Source of the DNA: Defluviicoccus sp.
Lineage (GTDB): Bacteria > Pseudomonadota > Alphaproteobacteria > MPNO01
DNA length: 64,000 nt
Assembly: GCA_022826125.1 (NCBI GenBank)
Contig: JAJDVM010000217.1
Location: 1 to 64,000 of the forward strand
Reading direction: 5' to 3'
Position numbers and translations under genes: made by a program. The notes under the pieces are model-generated. The model was not told where the DNA came from, ran no database searches, and saw only the letters and a list, made by a program, of their open reading frames with translations. This document shows positions 29,561 to 39,576 of this stretch, in pieces. The stretch's first letter is position 1; every line of letters starts with the position of its first letter.

Positions 29561-30909
29561 TGCCGTTCACCGTCGCCATCGTCGGGCGGCCCAATGTCGG
29601 CAAGTCGACCCTGTTCAACCGCCTCGTCGGCCGCCGCCAGGCCCTGGTGCACCCGGCGCCCGGCGTGACCCGCGACCGCCGCGAGGGCGAGGGGAGCCTC
29701 CTGGGCCTGTCCTTCAAGGCGATCGACACCGCGGGGCTCGAGGACGAGCGCGGGGAGACGCTGGCCGGCCGCATGCAGGTCCAGACCGCACGCGCCATCG
29801 ACGAGGCCGACGTGCTGCTGATGCTGATCGACGCCCGCGCCGGGGTCACGCCTCTCGACTCCCACTTCGCCGACATGCTGAGGCGGGTCTCGAAGCCGGT
29901 CGTGCTGGCTGCGAACAAGTGCGAGGGCGGCGCCGGCGCGGCCGGCCTGATCGAGGCCTACGGGCTCGGCCTCGGCGAGCCGGTGCCGATCTCCGCCGAG
30001 CACGGGGAGGGGCTCTCCGCGCTCTACGACGTCATCGCGCCGCACGCCGAAGCGGCCGGCCCGGGCGAGGACGGGGACGCGGACGCCGAGGGCGGACCGC
30101 TCAACCTCGCGATCGTCGGGCGGCCCAATGTCGGCAAGTCCACGCTGGTCAACCGGTTGCTGGACGACGAGCGGGTCCTCACCGGCCCCGAGCCCGGCGT
30201 GACCCGGGACTCGATCTGGGTCGACTGGTCGTGGCGCGGGCGCGACATAAGGCTGATCGACACCGCCGGGCTCCGCCGCAAGGCGCGGGTCAGCGAGCGC
30301 CTGGAGCGTCTGACCGCCGCCGACACCGCGAACGCGATACGCTTCGCGCATGTCGCGGTGCTGCTGGTCGACGGGCTCGAGGGGCTGGAGAAGAGCGACC
30401 TCGCCATCGCGCGGCAGATCGCCGAGGAGGGCCGCGCGATGGTGCTGGCGGTCAACAAGTGGGACGCGGTCGAGGACAGGAGCGGCCGCATGAGCCGGAT
30501 CGGCGACCGGCTGGAGCGGTCGCTGCCGCAGGTCCGGGGACTCCCGGTTCTCACCCTGTCCGCCCTGACCGGGCGCGGCGTGAACGGGCTGTTGCCGAAG
30601 GCGTTCGAGATCTACGAGGTGTGGAACCGCCGGGTCGACACGGGACCGCTCAACCGCTGGTTCGCCGATGCGGTCGACCGCCACCCGCCGCCCATCGTCG
30701 ACGGACGCCGGCTGAGGCTGCGCTACATCACCCAGGTCAAGGCGCGCCCCCCGACCTTCGCGCTCTTCACCACGCGCCCGTCGGCGGTACCCGAATCCTA
30801 TCTGCGCTATCTGACCAACGGGTTGCGCGACGATTTCGGTCTGCCGGGCGTGCCGATCCGGATCGCGCTCCGCAAGGGCCGGAATCCCTACGTGGCGGAA
30901 CGGGGATGA
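29560..30909 (+). CDS. der: Ribosome biogenesis GTPase Der
   Basis: Two GTPase domains [20 protein letters not shown] and [20 protein letters not shown]-terminal KH-like domain. Confidence 0.97.
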   Translation: MPFTVAIVGRPNVGKSTLFNRLVGRRQALVHPAPGVTRDRREGEGSLLGLSFKAIDTAGLEDERGETLAGRMQVQTARAIDEADVLLMLIDARAGVTPLDSHFADMLRRVSKPVVLAANKCEGGAGAAGLIEAYGLGLGEPVPISAEHGEGLSALYDVIAPHAEAAGPGEDGDADAEGGPLNLAIVGRPNVGKSTLVNRLLDDERVLTGPEPGVTRDSIWVDWSWRGRDIRLIDTAGLRRKARVSERLERLTAADTANAIRFAHVAVLLVDGLEGLEKSDLAIARQIAEEGRAMVLAVNKWDAVEDRSGRMSRIGDRLERSLPQVRGLPVLTLSALTGRGVNGLLPKAFEIYEVWNRRVDTGPLNRWFADAVDRHPPPIVDGRRLRLRYITQVKARPPTFALFTTRPSAVPESYLRYLTNGLRDDFGLPGVPIRIALRKGRNPYVAERG

Positions 30910-30924
30910 TCGCCGGAGGCCGGT

Positions 30925-31647
30925 TCAGTAGGCGCGCACGATTTCGCCATGCCGCGTGCAGTCGGCGGCGGCGAGTTCGACGAAGATGTCGCCCAGCGCG
31001 TCCGGCGGCTTGAGCGTTTCGGGGTCCTCGCCGGGATAGGCCGCGGCGCGCATCGCGGTTCGCGTGCCGCCCGGATCGACGACGTTGACCCGCAGCCGCG
31101 TCCTCGCGGTCTCCGCCGCCCAGGAGAGCGCCATCGTCTCCAGCCCCGCCTTGGAGACCGCGTAGCTCCCCCAATAAGGGTGTCCGCCCCGCGCCGCGCC
31201 GGAGCCGACGAAGACCGCGCGGCCCGCCTCGACCGCGCGCAGGATCGGATCGAAGGCGCGGATCAGGCGGAAATTGGCGCCGAGATTGACGGCGAGCACC
31301 CGGTTCCATTCCTTCGGGTCGATCTGGTGCATCGGTCCCAGCGTCCCCAGCATCCCGGCGTTCGCCACCAGGATGTCGAGCCGGCCGAAACGCTCGGAGA
31401 TCGCCGCCGCCAGCCGGTCCGCGGCGCCGGCATCGGCGAGGTCGATCTCCACCAGGGTGGCCGACCGTGCCCCGTTCGAAGCGGCCCGAATCTCGTCGTC
31501 GACCTCCTCCAACCCGCCCACGCTGCGCGCCGCCAGCACCGGTCTCGCCCCCTCGGCGGCGAAGCGGCGCGCGACCGCGGCCCCGATCCCGCGCGACGCG
31601 CCCGTGATCAGGGCGACGCGCCCGTCGAGCCGGGGCGCCGCCGCCAT
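30925..31647 (-). CDS. SDR-family oxidoreductase
   Basis: GRVALITGASRGIGAAVARRFAAEGA..YAVSKAGLE. Confidence 0.93.
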   Translation of the reverse strand: MAAAPRLDGRVALITGASRGIGAAVARRFAAEGARPVLAARSVGGLEEVDDEIRAASNGARSATLVEIDLADAGAADRLAAAISERFGRLDILVANAGMLGTLGPMHQIDPKEWNRVLAVNLGANFRLIRAFDPILRAVEAGRAVFVGSGAARGGHPYWGSYAVSKAGLETMALSWAAETARTRLRVNVVDPGGTRTAMRAAAYPGEDPETLKPPDALGDIFVELAAADCTRHGEIVRAY

Positions 31648-33102
31648 TCAGTGCGTCTCCGCGAGCAGCGAGAGCTGGCCGTCGGTGTCTCCTTCGTAAC
31701 GGTCGACGAGGGGGATGGGATAGCTGCCCGAAAAACAGGCATCGCAGAACCGCGGCGCCGTCTCGTCGCGGCCCGGCTCTCCCAGCGCGCGATAGAGCCC
31801 GTCGAGGGAGAGATAGGCGAGGCTGTCGACGCCGATGAGCCGCATCATCTCCTCGACATTGTGGCGTGCCGCGAGGAGCTCGCTCCGTTCCGGCGTGTCC
31901 ACGCCGTAGAAGCAGGAATGGGTGGTCGGAGGCGAGGCGATCCGCATGTGGACTTCCGCCGCGCCTGCGTTGCGCACCATCTCGACGATCTTGGTCGATG
32001 TCGTGCCGCGGACGATGCTGTCGTCGACCAGGATCACCCGCTTGCCGCGGATCAGGTTGCGGTTCGCGTTGTGCTTGAGCTTGACGCCGAGATGGCGGAT
32101 GCGGTCGGTGGGTTCGATGAAGGTGCGCCCGACATAGTGGTTGCGGATGATGCCGATCTCGTAGGGGATCGCGGCCTCGCGGGCGTAGCCGAGCGCCGCC
32201 GGCACGCCGGAGTCGGGGATCGGGATCACCAGGTCGGCCTCGACCGGTTGCTCGCGGGCGAGCTCCTCGCCGATGCGCCGGCGCGCCTCGTACACGTTGA
32301 CCGAATCGACCGTCGAGTCGGGCCGCGAAAAGTAGATGTATTCGAACACGCAGAACCGCCTCGGGCGGGGCGCGAACGGGGCGAAGCTCTCCACCCCCGC
32401 CGCGCCGATCGTCACGATCTCGCCCGGCTCGACGTCGCGCACATACTCCGCGCCGATGATGTCGAGCGCGCAGGTCTCCGAGGCGAGGATCCAGCCCTCC
32501 CCGATGCGCCCCAGCACCAGGGGCCGCACGCCGAGCGGGTCCCGGACGCCGATCAGCGCCGTGTCGGTCATCGCCACGAGGGAATAGGCGCCGACGATCT
32601 GTTCCAGCGCGTCCACCAGCCGGTCGACCAGCGCATCCTTCGACGAGGTCGCGATCAGATGGACGATGACCTCGGTGTCGGTGGTGGAATGGAACAGGCA
32701 TCCGCGCTCCACCAGCGCGCGGCGGATGCGCCGCGCGTTGGTGAGGTTGCCGTTATGCCCGATCGCGAAACCGCCCGACGAAAGGTCCGCGAACAAAGGC
32801 TGGATGTTGCGCAGCACCGCCTCGCCGGTGGTCGAATAGCGGTTGTGGCCCATCGCCCGGTCGCCGGGGAGGCGCCGGATCACCTCTTCGTCGCTGAAAT
32901 TCTCGCCCACCTCGCCGGGCGCGTGGTGGCTGTGGAACCGCGCGCCGTCGAAGGAGACGATCCCGGCCGCTTCCTGTCCGCGATGCTGGAGCGCGTGCAG
33001 GCCGAGCGCGGTCAGCGCGGCGGCGTCGGCGTGATTCCACACGCCGAATACGCCGCACTCCTCGCGCGGCTTGTCGTCGGTCTCGCCGGTCGAAAAGGCC
33101 AT
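31648..33102 (-). CDS. purF: Amidophosphoribosyltransferase
   Basis: ECGVFGVWNHADAAALTALGLHALQHRGQEAAGIVSFDG..VILVDDSIVRGTTSTKIVEMVR. Confidence 0.98.
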   Translation of the reverse strand: MAFSTGETDDKPREECGVFGVWNHADAAALTALGLHALQHRGQEAAGIVSFDGARFHSHHAPGEVGENFSDEEVIRRLPGDRAMGHNRYSTTGEAVLRNIQPLFADLSSGGFAIGHNGNLTNARRIRRALVERGCLFHSTTDTEVIVHLIATSSKDALVDRLVDALEQIVGAYSLVAMTDTALIGVRDPLGVRPLVLGRIGEGWILASETCALDIIGAEYVRDVEPGEIVTIGAAGVESFAPFAPRPRRFCVFEYIYFSRPDSTVDSVNVYEARRRIGEELAREQPVEADLVIPIPDSGVPAALGYAREAAIPYEIGIIRNHYVGRTFIEPTDRIRHLGVKLKHNANRNLIRGKRVILVDDSIVRGTTSTKIVEMVRNAGAAEVHMRIASPPTTHSCFYGVDTPERSELLAARHNVEEMMRLIGVDSLAYLSLDGLYRALGEPGRDETAPRFCDACFSGSYPIPLVDRYEGDTDGQLSLLAETH

Positions 33103-33113
33103 GCGCGCCCCGC

Positions 33114-33770
33114 TCACTGGTTGGCGTTGAAGAGGCGGTCCATCTCGCGCCGTTCGTCCTTGCTGTAGCCGGATTTCTCCTGCGGTTCCGGCTTCTCGGG
33201 AACGGGTGTCATCAACCGTTTGGCGTCCTCGCCCGCATCGGCCGGCACGGCCGGGGAGACCTCTTCGGCGCCGCTGGCCCTGCGCCATTCTTCCGGCAGC
33301 CAGGACAGAAGCGAGCGCGCGGTCCATCCCAGCAGCGGCGCGGTCCGGGACCCCTGCAGCCATTCCGGCCGCTCGCTTTCCCGGGACGGGATTTCGAGCA
33401 GGCGTTCGGCCACCAGGTAGGCGCCCGAGGTTATCACGATACCGAGCGCGAGCCCGGCCACCAGGCCGAGCGAGCGGTCGACCGCGCCCAGCGCGGTTCC
33501 CCGCACCCTCTCCGCGATCATATGCGTCAGCACGGTAAAGAGCACCAGCCCGACGACAAAGATCGACCCGCCCGCCGCGAGGTCGGCGAGGAGGGGGCTC
33601 TCGATCCAGTCCCGCGCGGTGGGTCGAAGGAGCGGCAAACCGTAAACGGTCAGAATCGCCGCGCCGATCCAGCTGCCGATCCCCAGCAGCACCCGCACCA
33701 CGCCGAGCCACAGCCCGAGCAGCGCGGCCAGCACCACGAGCGCGATTACCGCGAGGTCGAGCGGAGACAC
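33114..33770 (-). CDS. CvpA-family protein
   Basis: SPLDLAVIALVVLAALLGLWLGVVRVLLGIGSWIGAA; downstream of radA, upstream of purF. Confidence 0.88.
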   Translation of the reverse strand: MSPLDLAVIALVVLAALLGLWLGVVRVLLGIGSWIGAAILTVYGLPLLRPTARDWIESPLLADLAAGGSIFVVGLVLFTVLTHMIAERVRGTALGAVDRSLGLVAGLALGIVITSGAYLVAERLLEIPSRESERPEWLQGSRTAPLLGWTARSLLSWLPEEWRRASGAEEVSPAVPADAGEDAKRLMTPVPEKPEPQEKSGYSKDERREMDRLFNANQ

Positions 33771-33771
33771 G

Positions 33772-35178
33772 TCAGGCCTCCTGCCGCCGCGGCCAGCCCG
33801 CGTCCCGCGCCGGTCGGGGCGGTCCGAACATCGCGACGAGATCGTTCAGGTGGTCGATCGCCGTCACCTCGATTTCCGCGTTCGGCGCCTGTTCGCCGCC
33901 GCTGCGGGTCGGCGCCACGGCGCGCGAGAAGCCGAGCTTGGCCGCTTCGCGCAGCCTGAGCGCCGGCCGGCCGACGCCCCGGACCTCTCCGCCGAGACCG
34001 ATTTCGCCGAACATGACGGCATCCGCCGGGGCGGGCCGGTCCGATACCGCCGACAGCACCGCGCCGGCCACGGCGAGGTCGGCGGCGGGCTCGGCGATCC
34101 GCATCCCGCCCGCGACGTTGAGATAGACGTCGCGGCCGGCGAGGCCGATCCCGCAGCGCGTCTCGAGCACCGCGAGCACCATCGCGAGCCGGGCGGAGTC
34201 CCAGCCGACGACCGCGCGCCGGGGCGTGGCGAGCGGCGAGGGGGATACCAGCGCCTGGATCTCGACCAGCACCGGGCGGGTCCCTTCCATGCCGGCGAAC
34301 ACGGCGGCGCCCGGGACGTCGTCCTGGCGCTCGGCGAGAAACAGCGCCGAGGGGTTGGAGACCTCGATCAGGCCGCGGCCGGTCATCTCGAACACGCCGA
34401 TCTCGTCGGTCGGGCCGAACCTGTTCTTCAGGCCGCGCAGCAGGCGGAATTCATGGCCGCTCTTGCCTTCGAAATAGAACACGCCATCGACCATGTGTTC
34501 GAGCACACGCGGACCCGCGATGGAACCGTCCTTGGTGACGTGTCCGACCAGCAGGAGGCAAAACCCGCGGCGCTTCGCGAGCTGGATCAACTCCTGCGCG
34601 CTGGCGCGAACCTGGCCGACCGTACCGGGCGCCGACTCCAGCGTGTCCACATACATGGTCTGGATCGAATCGACCACTACCGCCCGCGGCGGCTCGCCGC
34701 TCTCCAGGGTGGCGACGATGTCGCGGACGCTGGTCGCGGCGGCGAGCCCCACCGGGGCCTCGCCGAGCCCGAGCCGCCGGGCGCGCAATCGAATCTGGTC
34801 CGTCGCCTCCTCGCCCGAGATGTAGACCACCGGCGCCGTCGCGGCGAGCGCCCCGGCAACCTGCAGCAGCATGGTCGACTTGCCGATGCCGGGATCGCCC
34901 CCGATCAGCAGCGCCGAGCCGTCGACCATCCCGCCTCCGGTGACCCGGTCGAACTCGGCGATGCCGCACGCCAGACGCGGCGGATCGGAGTCGCTGCCGG
35001 CGAGGGAGACCAGCTCGATCGTCTTCCCCCGGCCCGCCCCCAGCCCGCGCGGAGCGGCGGGGCGCGCCTCTTCCTCGACGATCGCGTTCCATGCGCCGCA
35101 CGCGTCGCACCTGCCGCTCCACTTGGGAAAGACGGCGCCGCATTCCTGGCAGACATACCGGCTGGCCTGACGGGCCAT
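33772..35178 (-). CDS. radA: DNA repair protein RadA
   Basis: YVCQECGAVFPKWSGRCDACGAWN..LLIGGDPGIGKSTMLLQ..KNRFGPTDEIGVFEM. Confidence 0.97.
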   Translation of the reverse strand: MARQASRYVCQECGAVFPKWSGRCDACGAWNAIVEEEARPAAPRGLGAGRGKTIELVSLAGSDSDPPRLACGIAEFDRVTGGGMVDGSALLIGGDPGIGKSTMLLQVAGALAATAPVVYISGEEATDQIRLRARRLGLGEAPVGLAAATSVRDIVATLESGEPPRAVVVDSIQTMYVDTLESAPGTVGQVRASAQELIQLAKRRGFCLLLVGHVTKDGSIAGPRVLEHMVDGVFYFEGKSGHEFRLLRGLKNRFGPTDEIGVFEMTGRGLIEVSNPSALFLAERQDDVPGAAVFAGMEGTRPVLVEIQALVSPSPLATPRRAVVGWDSARLAMVLAVLETRCGIGLAGRDVYLNVAGGMRIAEPAADLAVAGAVLSAVSDRPAPADAVMFGEIGLGGEVRGVGRPALRLREAAKLGFSRAVAPTRSGGEQAPNAEIEVTAIDHLNDLVAMFGPPRPARDAGWPRRQEA

Positions 35179-35217
35179 TCTCGACGTCTCCCGCGGCGGG
35201 TTACGCGTCTCCGCCGC

Positions 35218-36018
35218 TCAGGCCGCGTGGACGGCCGTGCGGATCGGGCCTTCCGTCCGGCCGTGGATGAACTGATCGACCGCTTCGTTGCCGCTCTCGT
35301 CGACATCCCCGGCGGGACCGGCCCATATGATCCTGCCTTCGTGGATCATCGCGATCCGGTCCGCGATCTTGCGCGCGCTCGCCATGTCGTGGGTGATGGT
35401 GAGCGCCGTCGCGCCCAGGCTCCGCACGCATTCCACGATCAGGTCGTTGATGATCTCGCCCATGATCGGACCCAGCCCGGTCGTGGGTTCGTCGAAGAAC
35501 AGGGTTTGCGGCTCGGCCGCGATCGCGCGCGCGAGACCGACCCGCTTTTGCATGCCGGTCGAGAGCTCCTCCGGGTAGCGGTCCGCCTGGGCGGGGCCGA
35601 GCCCTACCAGCGCCAGCTTGACGATCGCCGCCTCGCGCGCCTCGTCCCGGGGCAAGCCGCGGTTGTGGATCAGCCCGAACGCCACATTTTCCCATACCGG
35701 CATGCTGTCGAACAGCGCCGCGCCCTGAAACAGCACCCCGAAGCCGGCGAGGATCCTGTCGCGCGCCGCTCCCGCGAGTCCCACCGTCTCCTTGCCGTCG
35801 ATCTCGATGCTGCCCGCGTCCGGCCGCATGAGGCCGACGATGTTCTTGACCAGGACCGATTTGCCGGTCCCCGACCTGCCGATCACCGCCAGGGACTCGC
35901 CGCGCGCGATATCGAGATCGAGCCCGTCGAGCACGCGGTTGGTCCCGAAGGCCTTGCAAAGGCCCCGCACGCGGATCGTCGGGACGGCGGCGTCGGTCGG
36001 GGTTCCGGTTGCGGTCAT
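35218..36018 (-). CDS. ABC transporter ATP-binding protein (MlaF-like)
   Basis: VIGRSGTGKSVLVKNIVGLMRPDAG..LSTGMQKRVGLARAIA..FFDEPTTGLGPIMG. Confidence 0.93.
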   Translation of the reverse strand: MTATGTPTDAAVPTIRVRGLCKAFGTNRVLDGLDLDIARGESLAVIGRSGTGKSVLVKNIVGLMRPDAGSIEIDGKETVGLAGAARDRILAGFGVLFQGAALFDSMPVWENVAFGLIHNRGLPRDEAREAAIVKLALVGLGPAQADRYPEELSTGMQKRVGLARAIAAEPQTLFFDEPTTGLGPIMGEIINDLIVECVRSLGATALTITHDMASARKIADRIAMIHEGRIIWAGPAGDVDESGNEAVDQFIHGRTEGPIRTAVHAA

Positions 36019-36788
36019 CGCGTGAAGAACGCCTCGGTGATCAGGTAGTTGAACGCGAGGATGAGCACGGACGCGGACACCACCGCGTTCGTCGTCGCCG
36101 CGCCGACGCCCTGCGCCCCGCCCCGCGAGTAGTAGCCGTGGTAGCAGCCCATCAGGGCGATCAGGAAGCCGAAGACCGCGGCCTTGACCAGCCCGGAGAC
36201 CACGTCGAGCACTTCGAGATACTGATAGGTGCTCTGGAGATACGCCGCCGTGTTGAAGCCGAGCTTGTTGATCGCCACCAGATAGCCGCCGAAGACGCCG
36301 ATGACGTCGGCCGCGAGCACGCAAAGCGGCAGGGTGAGGGTGCCGGCGATGAGGCGCGGCGCGACCAGGTACTTGAAGGGGTTGGTCGAAAGCGCCGTCA
36401 GCGCGTCGATCTGCTCGGTGACCCGCATGGTGCCGATCTCGGCCGCCATCGCCGCGCCGATCCGGCCGGCCACCATCAGCCCGGCGAGGACCGGGGCCAG
36501 CTCGCGGGTGATCGACAGCACGACGATCACCGCGACCGCGCTCTCGGCGTTGAACCGCGAGAATCCGCTGTAGCTCTGCAGCGCCAGCACCATCCCGGTG
36601 AAGAGCGCCGTCAGGCCGACCACCGGCAGGGAGTAATACCCCACCTCGATCATCTGGCGGCCGATCAGGCGGAAGTGGAACGGCGGGCGGACGCAATGCA
36701 TCGCTCCGGTGCCGGCAAACAGCGTCAGGCGACCGGCGGCGGCCAGGAAGTTGAGCGTCGCGCGCCCGACCGAGGCAACGGCGTTCAT
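36015..36788 (-). CDS. MlaE-family ABC transporter permease
   Basis: LPVVGLTALFTGMVLALQSYSGFSRF..LAGLMVAGRIGAAMAAEIGTMRVTEQIDAL. Confidence 0.93.
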   Translation of the reverse strand: MNAVASVGRATLNFLAAAGRLTLFAGTGAMHCVRPPFHFRLIGRQMIEVGYYSLPVVGLTALFTGMVLALQSYSGFSRFNAESAVAVIVVLSITRELAPVLAGLMVAGRIGAAMAAEIGTMRVTEQIDALTALSTNPFKYLVAPRLIAGTLTLPLCVLAADVIGVFGGYLVAINKLGFNTAAYLQSTYQYLEVLDVVSGLVKAAVFGFLIALMGCYHGYYSRGGAQGVGAATTNAVVSASVLILAFNYLITEAFFTR

Positions 36789-37876
36789 TCGCGGGTCCCG
36801 TTCCCGCCGCCGCGATAGACGCGCCGGACGCGCCCCCCGATCCGCGCGAGAATCTCGTAGCCGATCGTGCCGGCCTCCGCGGCGAGGGCGTCGGCGTCGT
36901 GGCCGTCGCCGATCAGATCGACGGCCCGGCCCGGGCGCACGAGGTCGGGTGCAATTCCGGTTACGTCAAGGGTGGCGAGATCCATGGAAACCCGTCCGAC
37001 GAGCGGCACCGGCCTGCCTGCGATGCGCCCGCTGCCGCTGTCGCCCAGCGCGCGCGGCAGCCCGTCAGCGTAGCCCATCGCGATGGTCGCGAGCGTGGAA
37101 CCGGCGGCGATCAGGCGGTCGGCACCGTATCCAACGGGTGTTTCGGAGTCAACGAAACGCGTCTGGAGGATCCTCGCCTGCAACCGGACGACGCGCCTCA
37201 TCCCGTTCCTCCGTCCGGAGACGACGGAGAGCCCGTAGAGCGCGGCGCCCGGGCGAACCGTGCCGTAATGGAAGTCCGGTCCGAGAAAGATCCCCGCGGA
37301 GTTGGCGAACGACGCGGGCGCGGCGGGAAGACGCGCCCGCATGTCGTCGAAGGCCGCCTTCTGGCGCGCGTTGAGCGGGTGGGCCGGCGTGTCGGCGCAG
37401 GCGAGATGGCTCATCGCATAAGCGAGGTCGATCGCCGACAGGCGATCCGGTTCGGCGGAGAGCGTCGCCGTGTCGGACGCGCCGAGGCCGAGCCGGGTCA
37501 TGCCGGTATCCAGCATCAGCGCCGCCCGCCGCCCGCCGCGATCGCGGGCGTGCCGGGACCAGATCGCCACGCCTTCGAGCGTGCCCAGAACCGGCGTGAG
37601 CGCATGGCGGTCGTAGCGCTCCGACTCGCCCTCCACTTCGCCGTCCAGCACGAGGATTTCCGCCGGCGCCTCCCCGAGCGACTGCCTGAGCTCGATGCCC
37701 TCCCGCGGGCTGGCGACAAAGAAAACCCTGCATCCCGCCCGGCTCAGCGCCGGGCCGACCTCGGAGGCGCCGAGCCCGTAGGCGTCCGCCTTCACCACCG
37801 CCGCGCATTCCGCGCCGGGCGCATGGCGGGCGAGCGTGCGCCAGTTCTCCGCGACCGCGTCGAGGTCGACGGTCAT
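36785..37876 (-). CDS. alr: Alanine racemase
   Basis: VDLDAVAENWRTLARHAPGAECAAVVKADAYGLGA..GYADGLPRALGDSG..RVSMDLATLDVT. Confidence 0.95.
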   Translation of the reverse strand: MTVDLDAVAENWRTLARHAPGAECAAVVKADAYGLGASEVGPALSRAGCRVFFVASPREGIELRQSLGEAPAEILVLDGEVEGESERYDRHALTPVLGTLEGVAIWSRHARDRGGRRAALMLDTGMTRLGLGASDTATLSAEPDRLSAIDLAYAMSHLACADTPAHPLNARQKAAFDDMRARLPAAPASFANSAGIFLGPDFHYGTVRPGAALYGLSVVSGRRNGMRRVVRLQARILQTRFVDSETPVGYGADRLIAAGSTLATIAMGYADGLPRALGDSGSGRIAGRPVPLVGRVSMDLATLDVTGIAPDLVRPGRAVDLIGDGHDADALAAEAGTIGYEILARIGGRVRRVYRGGGNGTRE

Positions 37877-37902
37877 CCACGCGCGCTCGGAGGGGCCGGC
37901 GT

Positions 37903-39393
37903 TCAGTAGTGCCCGTCCTCGGGATCTTCCAGATTGTCGAACTTCGTCACCTCGGCAAAGAAGCGGAGCATGATCCGCCCCGTCGGGCCGTGTCGCTGCT
38001 TGGCGACGATGACTTCGGCGAGGCCGGACGCCTTGTTGCGGCGCTCTTCCCACTGCTGCTGACGCTCGGCGAACTTGGTCCCGTCCTCGTCCGCCCGCGG
38101 CGACGGTTGCTGCCGGTCGAGATAGTATTCCTCGCGGTAGATGAACATGACGACGTCGGCGTCCTGCTCGATCGTCCCCGATTCGCGAAGGTCGGCCAGC
38201 TGCGGGCGCTTGTCCTCGCGGTTCTCTACCGCGCGGGAGAGCTGGGAGAGCGCGAGCACCGGAACGTCGAGCTCCTTCGCCAGCGTCTTCAGGCCGCGGG
38301 TGATCTCCGAAATCTCCTGGACCCGGCTCTCGTTGCGCGCGTTCCGCGAGCCCGAGACGAGCTGCAGGTAATCGACCACCAGCAGCGCCAGCCCGTGCTG
38401 GCGCTTGAGGCGTCGCGCCCGCGTCCGCAGCGCCGAAACGGTGAGCGCGGGCGTATCGTCGATATAGAAGGACAGGCCCTCGAGTTCCCCGCTGGCCCGC
38501 ACCAGCTTTTCAAACTGGGGCTCGTTCAGCTCGCCGCGGCGAATCTTGTCGGAGGCGATCTGCGTCTGTTCGGCGACCATCCGGTTCGCCAGCTGCTCGG
38601 CCGACATCTCCAGCGAATAGAAGCCGACCACCGGGGCGCCCGCGCCCGGGTCCTTGGTCTCGGCGTCGACCGCGCGGGCGACGTTGAAGGCGATGTTGGT
38701 GGCAAGCGCCGTCTTGCCCATCGACGGGCGCCCCGCCAGCACGATCAGGTCCGACTTGTGCAGCCCGCCGAGCATCAGGTCGATCTGGGTGAAACCGCTC
38801 GGCACGCCCACGGTCTTGCCGTCGCGCTTGAACGCGGCCTGGGCCATGTTCACCGCTTCGGTGACCGCGTCTTTCAGGGACCGGAAACCGCCTTCGTAGT
38901 TGCCCGTGGTCGCGAGGTCGTAGAGGCTCTGTTCGGCGGTCTCGATCTGGTCGACGGCGGTCACCTCCAGATCGCCCGAGAACGCGTCGTTGACGACGTC
39001 GGTCCCGAGCTCGATCAGCTCGCGCCGAAGGTAGAGGTCGTGAATCAGCCGGCCGTAATCGGCGGCGTTGATGACCGTGGTCGCGTTGGCCGCGAGCCTC
39101 GCGACATAGGGCGCGCCGCCGATCGCGCGATAGACCTCGTCGGACTCGAAGAAATGGCGGAGCGTGGTCGGATCCGCCTTCTGGCCGCGTTCGATCAGCG
39201 TCTTGCAGGCGCTGTAGATGCGGCGGTGGAACTCTTCGCTGAAATGCTCGGCGGCGAGAAATTCCGAAACCCGCTCGAACGCCCGGTTGTTGATCAGGAT
39301 CGCGCCGAGCAGCCCCATCTCCGCCTCGACGTTGGCGGGCGGGCTGCGATGCTCCTCGCGTTCGCTCTCGATGATGGAAACGGTTTCGGCCAC
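37903..39393 (-). CDS. dnaB: Replicative DNA helicase DnaB
   Basis: PPANVEAEMGLLGAIL..LIVLAGRPSMGKTALATNIAFN..VVDYLQLVSGS; likely GTG start. Confidence 0.97.
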   Translation of the reverse strand: MAETVSIIESEREEHRSPPANVEAEMGLLGAILINNRAFERVSEFLAAEHFSEEFHRRIYSACKTLIERGQKADPTTLRHFFESDEVYRAIGGAPYVARLAANATTVINAADYGRLIHDLYLRRELIELGTDVVNDAFSGDLEVTAVDQIETAEQSLYDLATTGNYEGGFRSLKDAVTEAVNMAQAAFKRDGKTVGVPSGFTQIDLMLGGLHKSDLIVLAGRPSMGKTALATNIAFNVARAVDAETKDPGAGAPVVGFYSLEMSAEQLANRMVAEQTQIASDKIRRGELNEPQFEKLVRASGELEGLSFYIDDTPALTVSALRTRARRLKRQHGLALLVVDYLQLVSGSRNARNESRVQEISEITRGLKTLAKELDVPVLALSQLSRAVENREDKRPQLADLRESGTIEQDADVVMFIYREEYYLDRQQPSPRADEDGTKFAERQQQWEERRNKASGLAEVIVAKQRHGPTGRIMLRFFAEVTKFDNLEDPEDGHY

Positions 39394-39576
39394 GCGCCAC
39401 TCCCCCGGGTGCGGCAAGGACGGTAATCGAGCGCGGTCCGAATCGGTAGCGCCGCGGCCGCCGGGCCGCGTCTTTATTGGGGGCGAAACTTATCCACACG
39501 GCCCAAATCGCGGGGACATTGCGCCCGCCCGTCCGCCCAGCAAGGCCGGCCGGGGCGGCGCGGCGTGTGGATGGAC